Assembly (NCBI GenBank): GCA_913055905.1 | Contig: CAJXLB010000012.1 | Location: 1-62,074, forward strand | Length of the DNA: 62,074 nucleotides | Direction of reading: 5' to 3' | From: an uncultured Winogradskyella sp. | GTDB lineage: Bacteria > Bacteroidota > Bacteroidia > Flavobacteriales > Flavobacteriaceae | Shown here: positions 51,642 through 59,500 of the stretch, piece after piece | Layout: every line of letters starts with the position of its first letter | How positions within the stretch are numbered: position 1 is the stretch's first letter | Notes under the pieces: generated by a model | What the model was told of the DNA's origin: nothing | Databases searched by the model: none | What the model saw: the letters and a program-made list of their open reading frames with translations, nothing else | Made by a program: the position numbers and the translations under genes

Positions 51642-52172
51642 TTAAATCTTTATTCCAAAGCCAAACTGCATCACGTGATTTTTTGCTTCGCCAGTTGTTA
51701 TATCCTCATCTAGGATATTAGTAAAACCATAGGAATATCTTGCATCAACAAAAAGTTCGTCCGTAATCATATATTCAGCTCCTACAACACCAGAAAATGC
51801 AAATGTTGAAAATGCATCTTGGTCTTTCCAAGTTTTAAGATTCACTTGCGGACCAGCACCAAAAGATAAACGGTCAGATACATTCAACCTTAATAAAATA
51901 GGTAACTGAATGTAATCTGCTCTTAAGTCTTCATCTTTGCCGCCTTCTGCAGACCACTGCAATTCTGTTCTTAGCGAAACGGTTTCAGAAAGCCCGAAAT
52001 CAACAAAGCCCGCAAAGGCAAAACCATTTCTGTGTTTGTTTTCAAAAGTAGCGTCGGGTTCAAAATCTAAATTGGAAACATTCAAGGCGCCTCTTACGCC
52101 ATAACGAATTTCCTGTGCACTACAAACCATTGTAAAGCAGGTTAAAACAAAAAGAATCGTATACTTTTTCAT
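51642..52172 (-). CDS. outer-membrane beta-barrel (porin-like) protein
   Basis: A Sec signal peptide (MKKYTILFVLTCFTMVCSA, then QEIRYGVRG) precedes about 157 residues of alternating beta-strands: FAFAGFVDFGLSETVSLRTE, LPILLRLNVSDRLSFGAGPQ, AFSGVVGAEYMITDELFVDA, ending MQFGFGIKI. This is the 'outer membrane beta-barrel / porin family' seen widely in Bacteroidota, of unknown substrate. It lies alone between miaE and ppx. Confidence 0.85.
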   Translation of the reverse strand: MKKYTILFVLTCFTMVCSAQEIRYGVRGALNVSNLDFEPDATFENKHRNGFAFAGFVDFGLSETVSLRTELQWSAEGGKDEDLRADYIQLPILLRLNVSDRLSFGAGPQVNLKTWKDQDAFSTFAFSGVVGAEYMITDELFVDARYSYGFTNILDEDITTGEAKNHVMQFGFGIKI

Positions 52173-52265
52173 AATGTAAAATTTGAGACGTGAAATATAG
52201 AGTTAAAAATAGAAACCTTAAGAATTAATAGATTTTAAGTCAAAAAATGTAGATGAACGAACAAA

Positions 52266-53171
52266 CTATACAGAAACACTCGATACAGTTTCGTAATATA
52301 TACTCTTTATTATTCCATCGGAAAGACCAATTTTTGGCACGAGTATATCCTTAGCTCCACTCCATTTCATTGCAGATAAATAAATACGTGTAGCGGGAAT
52401 AATTACATCCGCTCGATCCTGATTAAGATTAAGCTTGGTAATACGCTCTTCATAGGTATAATTCTGCAAGGTTTGGTAGTAATTTGAGAGATAAAAGTAG
52501 GTCAAAGGCTTTCCGAGTTGTTTTCCTGAAATCTTAAATATTTTATTGATGTTTCCTCCAGAACCAATTAATTCAATTTTATCATAATGTTTGGTTTTTT
52601 CCTTTATCCAATGTTCTAGCTCTACCCATGTTTCGTTTTTCACGATATCGTTCAGTAGCCTTACCGTTCCAATCTTAAACGATTTGGAATTGACCTTTTC
52701 TCCGCGGTGAAGAATGGAAAATTCAGTACTTCCACCTCCAACATCAACATATAGATATGTTTTTTCTGCATCAATGTAGGTGTGTAAGTCCGTTGCTGCG
52801 ATGATAGCAGCCTCTTCCTCACCTCCAATAATTTCAATATTAATTCCAGAACGATCTAATATTCGTTCCTTCAATTCAGTACTATTGGCAGCTTCTCTCA
52901 TCGCGGATGTGGCACAGGCCTTATATCTTGTAACACCATGGGATTTGATTAAAAGGCTAAATGCCTGCATCGTATCCAACATACGCTGTTGGTTGTATTC
53001 TGAAATCTCGCCATTCATAAAAACGTCTGCTCCTAAACGTATTGGCACACGGACCAGAGAGTTTTTTTTAAATATTACTGGTTCTCCCTGCTGTTCAATA
53101 ATATTAGAAATCAGTAGCCTTACCGCATTAGAACCAATATCAATGGCCGCATATTTCTGAATCTTGAGCAT
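52266..53171 (-). CDS. ppx: exopolyphosphatase, Ppx/GppA family
   Basis: Ppx releases phosphate from the ends of polyphosphate; GppA-type members also act on pppGpp. The 301-residue protein shows the ASKHA phosphate loops AAIDIGSNAVRLLI at the start, the EIIGGEEEA core with the catalytic Glu region and VDVGGGSTEFSI, and the later GSGGNINKI. It contains only the N-terminal double ASKHA domain, which is normal for Bacteroidota (the E. coli enzyme has 513). It begins one base after the ppk1 stop, so synthesis and breakdown of polyphosphate are coexpressed. Confidence 0.93.
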   Translation of the reverse strand: MLKIQKYAAIDIGSNAVRLLISNIIEQQGEPVIFKKNSLVRVPIRLGADVFMNGEISEYNQQRMLDTMQAFSLLIKSHGVTRYKACATSAMREAANSTELKERILDRSGINIEIIGGEEEAAIIAATDLHTYIDAEKTYLYVDVGGGSTEFSILHRGEKVNSKSFKIGTVRLLNDIVKNETWVELEHWIKEKTKHYDKIELIGSGGNINKIFKISGKQLGKPLTYFYLSNYYQTLQNYTYEERITKLNLNQDRADVIIPATRIYLSAMKWSGAKDILVPKIGLSDGIIKSIYYETVSSVSV

Positions 53172-53172
53172 T

Positions 53173-55227
53173 TTAATTATTTAATTTGTTTAGGTAATAG
53201 TTATACGTTTCAAATTGAGCCCTTAATTTTGGCTTCTCATCCGTCTTATAGGTGTTGTCCTGCGTTTGGTTGATTATTCTTGCTTTTACATTATCATTCC
53301 AGCAAATATCAAACAAATCCCACAACTCCGCTTTAATGTCTTCGTCATAAATTGGGCAAGTAACCTCCACTCTATGATCGATGTTTCTTGTCATCCAATC
53401 TGCAGACGAAATAAAGAACTTAGGGTCGTCATTATTGCAAAAAATAAATAATCTTGTATGCTCTAAGAATTTATCTACGATGCTAATAACCTCAATGTTT
53501 TCGCTCATACCCTCTACTCCAGGCACCAGGCAGCATATACCTCGAACAATCATTTTAATGGTAACACCTGCTCTACTCGCTTCATAAAGTTTATCTACCA
53601 TTTTATAACTGCTGATACTATTCATTTTCAATTTAATATAGGCCGGGTGACCCATTTTTGCATTTTGAATTTCCTTATCAATCAATGCGAATAGTTTACC
53701 TTGCGTATAGTGTGGCGACGTAATAATATGCTTGTATCTGTAAATTTTATAATTGACCTCAAAAAAATTGAAGACCTTATTGATATCCTTTAAGATTTTC
53801 TTATTAGAGGTGAGCAAGGTGAAATCTGTATACACTTTTGCTGTGGACTCGTTGAAATTACCTGTACTTATAAAACCGTAACGTTTAAGTTTATTGTTTT
53901 CTTCACGCTCTATAACACACATTTTAGAATGGACCTTAAGACCGGCCACACCAAAGAATAGATTGATGCCTTCATCTTGCATTTGTTCGGCATAATTGAT
54001 GTTGGCCTCTTCATCAAAACGTGCTCGCAATTCAATGGAAACAGTGACATCCTTACCGTTTTTGGCCGCATTAATCAATGAACTGGCAACATGGGATATT
54101 TGGGCCAACCTATAAATTGTTATTTTAATTGATTTTACTTGTGGATCTAAAGCTGCTTCCCTTAAAAACTTTATGATATAGGAAAAGGTGTGGTATGGTG
54201 TATAGACCAAATAATCCTTTTCGCTTATAGACTTAAAAATACTTTGGTCAAGACTTAATCCCTTAACGGGCAATGGCGCAATCTTTTTATATAGAAGGTC
54301 TGTACGCCCAAGACTTGGAAAGTTCATGTAATCTCTCCTGTTGTGATATCTTCCGCCTGGAATTATACTGTCCTTATCATCAATGTGCATTCGTTCAAGC
54401 AAAAAGTTCAAGGTAGATTCATCTATGGTTTTGTCATAAACAAAACGCACAGGATCTCCAATTTGCCTATCCTTTACACTTTCTGAAATCTTATGTATAA
54501 AACTCTTACTAAGGTCACTGTCAAAATCCAATTCGCCATCCCTAGTAATCTTGATCATGTGTGCCGAAATACTGTCATAAGTAAAAATGTTGAAGATATC
54601 GTCTAAACAATACCTAAGAACATCATCTACCATTATAATGTACTCCGATCCATTTTTACTAGGCAAAACAATAAATCGGTCCATGGTCTTAGAAATCTCA
54701 ATCAAGGCAAACCTAGGTTTGGCATCGGCTTTTTCCATGCGCACCACTAAGTAAGCTGCACTGTCCTTTAATTCGGGTACGTTAACATCTTCATTGAGCA
54801 TAATAACCACCAATGCTTGACTAAGCTCTTGATAGAAATATTTCTTTATAAAATCGTGCTGGCTCTTATCGATTTCAGACTCGTTGATTCTATAGATATT
54901 TTCCTCGCGCAGTTTCTTATCAAGATCATCAAGAATCTCAAGACTTTCTGTTTGCTGATCAATGACAACCTTGGTTATTTCTTCCAGTAATTCTCCTGCC
55001 CTGATTCCACCTAGCTCACTTTTACCTCCTTTTCCTGCTTGATAAATTCGCTTCACGGTAGCATAGCGCACTTTAAAAAATTCGTCTAGATTGTTAGAAA
55101 ATATTCCTAGAAACCGCAGTCGCTCTATTAAGGGAACGTTTTCATCGGCAGCCTCCTGTAAAACCCTTGCATTAAACTGCAACCAACTCAACTCTCTATT
55201 TATATAGCTGTTTTTTTGTTTTACCAT
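53173..55227 (-). CDS. ppk1: polyphosphate kinase 1
   Basis: Ppk1 polymerises ATP gamma-phosphate into polyphosphate at the inner membrane. The 684-residue protein has all four domains: N-terminal INRELSWLQFNARVLQEA, the middle part with head domain, and the two PLD-like C-terminal domains with the autophosphorylated histidine in LKVHSKMCVIE (HxK motif) and a second conserved His in DHRVEVTCPI. Its start overlaps sixA by one base; ppx follows at once. Confidence 0.96.
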   Translation of the reverse strand: MVKQKNSYINRELSWLQFNARVLQEAADENVPLIERLRFLGIFSNNLDEFFKVRYATVKRIYQAGKGGKSELGGIRAGELLEEITKVVIDQQTESLEILDDLDKKLREENIYRINESEIDKSQHDFIKKYFYQELSQALVVIMLNEDVNVPELKDSAAYLVVRMEKADAKPRFALIEISKTMDRFIVLPSKNGSEYIIMVDDVLRYCLDDIFNIFTYDSISAHMIKITRDGELDFDSDLSKSFIHKISESVKDRQIGDPVRFVYDKTIDESTLNFLLERMHIDDKDSIIPGGRYHNRRDYMNFPSLGRTDLLYKKIAPLPVKGLSLDQSIFKSISEKDYLVYTPYHTFSYIIKFLREAALDPQVKSIKITIYRLAQISHVASSLINAAKNGKDVTVSIELRARFDEEANINYAEQMQDEGINLFFGVAGLKVHSKMCVIEREENNKLKRYGFISTGNFNESTAKVYTDFTLLTSNKKILKDINKVFNFFEVNYKIYRYKHIITSPHYTQGKLFALIDKEIQNAKMGHPAYIKLKMNSISSYKMVDKLYEASRAGVTIKMIVRGICCLVPGVEGMSENIEVISIVDKFLEHTRLFIFCNNDDPKFFISSADWMTRNIDHRVEVTCPIYDEDIKAELWDLFDICWNDNVKARIINQTQDNTYKTDEKPKLRAQFETYNYYLNKLNN

Positions 55228-55712
55228 TAACGTAAAGCCTTAGGGATTATAATTTGTTTTGTGGTGCCGTTCTTAATATCTATCCACTCATCGATATCAA
55301 ATTCAATCTCGACTAAGCCACTGGTAGGTAGATTATCAATATACTTATTACCAAAACTGTTTGTAAGACTCGTTAGAGCATGGTTATGGCCAAAAATCAT
55401 TACAGATGATAAGGAATTAGGCAGGTCTTTTAGAAAAGCAATAACGTTTTGTCCTCCAAAATCGTAGAGATTTTCTATAATTTGAGCTTCAGAAGTGGGT
55501 ATATCTAGTGTTTTCAAGAAAATTTTGCAAGTGTCTAGGGCTCTTTTAGCCGGACTTGAGTAAATTTTGTCAGGAATTTCCGAACTTTCATTAAAAGTCT
55601 TAGCCACCAAAGCAGCATCGCGCTTACCTCTTGATTTTAGTGGTCTTTCCGTATCAGGAACATCATAATTCCAAGATGATTTTCCGTGCCTCATGAGCAC
55701 TAATTTTTTCAT
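55227..55712 (-). CDS. sixA: SixA-type phosphohistidine phosphatase
   Basis: The 161-residue enzyme belongs to the histidine phosphatase superfamily: the phosphate-binding LVLMRHGKSSW with the nucleophile His9, ERPLKSRGKRDA, SPAKRALDT, and the second His in MIFGHNHALT. SixA removes phosphate from histidine on response proteins in E. coli; here the operon with ppk1 and ppx suggests another target such as the Ppk phosphohistidine, which is inference. The ATG at 55712 is used because the frame before it adds an unrelated 11 residues. It overlaps ppk1 by one base. Confidence 0.88.
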   Translation of the reverse strand: MKKLVLMRHGKSSWNYDVPDTERPLKSRGKRDAALVAKTFNESSEIPDKIYSSPAKRALDTCKIFLKTLDIPTSEAQIIENLYDFGGQNVIAFLKDLPNSLSSVMIFGHNHALTSLTNSFGNKYIDNLPTSGLVEIEFDIDEWIDIKNGTTKQIIIPKALR

Positions 55713-55745
55713 ATTATATCGATTAAATGCATTTTTTTTCGACAA

Positions 55746-56023
55746 AATGTTGCATAATTCCGTTTTAACGAGTATTTTGCCGCTTCAACTCAAATGTTTG
55801 TTTATGATATTAGTTATAGGTTCATTTGTTTCAGTAAAATTAATGTAAATGACCCCAAATCAAAAATATATTAATTAATCCTTTTACACTGGTATATTCT
55901 ACCATTGTTCTTCCCTCAAAAACAATTAGAATAAAATCGAACTCAAAAAAGTTCGAAATTTTCTATGCAATAACAATTAAATCGCTTTGGCGATAGATAA
56001 ATTTTAGACTTTAAACTAAAACT
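55746..56023. other. non-coding gap between sixA and the adhesin run
   Basis: An AT-rich 278-base divergent region. No gene or RNA is seen. It should hold the promoters for the polyphosphate genes (leftward) and for the small secreted protein (rightward), but no exact TAnnTTTG match was found; TAAATTTT near 55998 is a one-off match. Confidence 0.4.
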
Positions 56024-56476
56024 ATGAAATTAATTCCTGCCATAGTAATGTTCTGGCTCTTTGTAGCAAGTACTGCAATTGCCCAGCAATCCCTGATTCT
56101 AAAAATAAAGGAAGGCTCTGATCAACCTAACTATAAAACAGAACATCTCTATTTATTGGAGATTAAAAATACGACACGCTCTAATGCAAGTTTCACTATT
56201 AAAACTTCGAATGTGCCGTGTGAAGAATTTAAAAGGAATCAGCAAATTGAGCTAAGTCATTCTACGCTCAATAAAGGTTCCAGACGCCAATTTTCCAACT
56301 ACAACTTACAGCCTAACGAGTCATTTGAATTTTATGTAAAACTAACACGACCTTTAAATGCTGCTAAAAATAGTTGGAATTGCACTAAAGTAATAGCGCT
56401 AGATGATAATGGAAAACCCATTAGCAACACAATAACTATTACGTCGTTGGTGCCAGATTCTAAGGATCAGCATTAA
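56024..56476 (+). CDS. small secreted protein with a predicted Ig-like domain
   Basis: A signal peptide (MKLIPAIVMFWLFVASTAIA, then QQSLI) is followed by about 130 residues of beta-strand character (YLLEIKNTTRSNASFTIKTS, LQPNESFEFYVKLTR) with three cysteines. The alternating strands with Asn/Thr and the 'NESFEFYVKLTRP' phrase resemble the beta-sandwich modules found in flavobacterial surface proteins. It is 36 bases before the giant repeat protein and may be cotranscribed, so it could be an accessory to it, inference only. Confidence 0.65.
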   Translation: MKLIPAIVMFWLFVASTAIAQQSLILKIKEGSDQPNYKTEHLYLLEIKNTTRSNASFTIKTSNVPCEEFKRNQQIELSHSTLNKGSRRQFSNYNLQPNESFEFYVKLTRPLNAAKNSWNCTKVIALDDNGKPISNTITITSLVPDSKDQH

Positions 56477-56512
56477 TTTATCTTAACTACAGTCAATCAA
56501 ACCTTCGGGTGT

Positions 56513-59500
56513 ATGAAAACAATACTACGCAAGTCCCAAATCAAAAACTTACTCTTACTACTTGTTATTTTATCGAGTAGCTTACTACAAGCACAAGTGC
56601 AAGAGACCTTCACCCCTCGTTTCAATCAAACGGTAAAGGGTGATTTTACAATGATAGCAAACAACATGCTATCCCGATCTGCTACGGGAGATTACAACGG
56701 TAGCGACGGTAATCATGATTTTACGGATAATGTCTATGTAGATATAGACGGAAACACGGGAATTGGTGCTACAACATTCAATTCGAGTAATGCCATTTTT
56801 AATAATCCAGAACCGTCCTTAACGTGTTTGTCCATTAAAAAAGCCTATTTATATTGGGCAGCGGCAGACAAAGAACCTACAAGCGATTTAAATTCTGAAA
56901 ATCAACCTGATTGGAATTTTAACGATGTAAAGTTAATGCTTCCAGGTGAAACTAATTATACCACTTACACGGCAGATGAGGTAATTTTCAGAGGACGCGA
57001 CACCCATTTTAGTAATGACCCTTATATATGTGTCAAGGACATTACCAATCAGGTCACCGCTTTAGGTAGCCCTTACGGTATGTATCAAGTGGCAAACGTA
57101 GAGGCTAAAACAGGAAGTTTAATCGCCCATCCTAATGGCAACACAGGTACCTCTGGTGGTTGGCAAATAGTTTTTGTTTATGAAAGCCCATTAATGCCAT
57201 CGAAAAACATCAGTATTTTCGATGGATATGCGCATGTTACAAGCTCTATCAACGACTTTGATATTAATTTTAGCGGTTTTCAGACCATACCTCTTGGACC
57301 TGTTAGTACTAAGGTGATGATTGGGTCATTAGAAGGGGATCGCGATTTAAGTGGAGACCGTCTCCAAATTAGGAATGTAGTCGGGAATTTTGTAGATATC
57401 AGTGCTCCGCAAAGAGCGTCCTCAAATTTCTTTAATAGTCGAATAACTGTTGGAGCTTCTAACTTTATTGATAGAAGCCCTGCTAGTTTAAACACTTTAG
57501 GATTTGATGCCGCAATTTTCGACCTAGACAATGGAGGCGCCTTTAATACCATAATAGGAAATAACCAGACATCGGCAACACTGAGGCTAACTTCCAATCA
57601 AGAAACCTACGGCCTGTACCTTTTGGGATTATCTGTAGATGTTTGGGCTCCAGATTTAAATCCAATCGAAATGTTCCTGAGCTCAGGAAATAATCCTGCA
57701 AATCCAGGAGATACTTTAGGATACAGCTTTAGTATTGAAAATAATGGAAATGACAATGCCGTTAATCTTCAAATTTCAGCTATTCTACCACCACAGGTAG
57801 AATTTAATGGTGCAGACAATTTACCTGCAGGTGTTTCCTTTACTTATAATCCTGTAACAAGAGAATTAGTTTTTCTTGTTGATGATGGTTTGGTTAATGT
57901 AGGAAGCCCAGAATTAGATATTGATTTCGAAATATTTGTAAAGGACGAATGCTATTTCCTCGAAGACAATTGTGACCTATCTATAGACTTACAATTTGAA
58001 GCTACCTACAATGGTATCCTTAATCCAAACCAACAAAGTACGCTAAGTTCTGCAAATCTCGATGAGTGTCAAGTTGGTATTCAAGACCCTACAATAATCA
58101 ATGTAAATCAGCCAGGTGCTGCCTTATGGGCTAATCCTGCCAACGACCTTGATAGAACTATCAATTGCGATGATACTGATGGCTTAAATGCAGCCCAAGC
58201 TTTAGAACCAACAACAGATAAATGTAATTTTACCTTAACTAAAACGTCAGGGAGTTTTGTGGCTGACCCAAGTTGTCCTAACACTGGAACATACACAAAT
58301 ACCTGGACATTTACGGATGCTTGTGGAAGAACGAGCCCTCCTTATGTGCAGGTAATAACCATTGCAGACCCTGATGGACCAACATTTAATGAACCATTAC
58401 CAGGAGACGTCACAGTTGAATGTGACGATATTCCTGATGCTCCTACCCTAACAGCTTCTACAAGTTGCGGTACCGTTACAGTTGATTACAATGAAGTTAG
58501 AACAGACGGAAGCTGTGATTCAGAATATACTTTAACACGAACATGGACTGCAACAGATAATTGTGGTGTTGAAACTATACATACACAGACCATTACCGTC
58601 CAGGATACCGTGGCACCGACCTTCAACGAAACATTGCCTACGGACGTGACCGTCGAGTGCGATGCCGTGCCAATTGCCGAGACCTTGACGGCCTCCGATA
58701 ACTGTGGTACCGCTACGGTAGCTTTCAACGAGACCACCACCGCTGGTACCTGTGACAACGAATTTATTTTGACACGTACCTGGACCGCTACCGATGCCTG
58801 TGGCAACGAGACCGTCCATACACAGACCATTACCGTTCAGGATACTGTGGCACCGACCTTCAACGAAACATTGCCTACGGACGTGACCGTCGAGTGCGAT
58901 GCGGTGCCTACGGCCGAGACCTTGACTGCTTCGGATAACTGCGGTACGGCTACGGTCGATTTTAATGAGACCACCACCCCTGGTGCCTGCGACAACGAAT
59001 ACACATTGACACGTACATGGACCGCTACCGATGCCTGTGGCAACGAGACCGTCCATACACAGACCATCACTGTTCAGGATACAACGGCACCTTCGTTCAA
59101 TGAAACATTGCCTACGGATGTGACTGTTGAGTGCGATGCGGTACCTACGGCCGAGACCTTAACGGCTTCGGATAACTGCGGTACGGCTACGGTCGATTTT
59201 AATGAGACTACGACTGCCGGTACTTGCGATAACGACTATACATTGACCAGAACTTGGACGGCTACCGATGCCTGTGGCAACGAGACCGTCCATACACAGA
59301 CCATTACCGTTCAGGATACCGTGGCACCGACCTTCAACGAAACATTGCCTACGGACGTGACCGTCGAGTGCGATGCGGTGCCTACGGCCGAGACCTTGAC
59401 TGCTTCGGATAACTGCGGTACGGCTACGGTCGATTTTAATGAGACCACCACCCCTGGTGCCTGCGACAACGAATACACATTGACACGTACATGGACCGCT

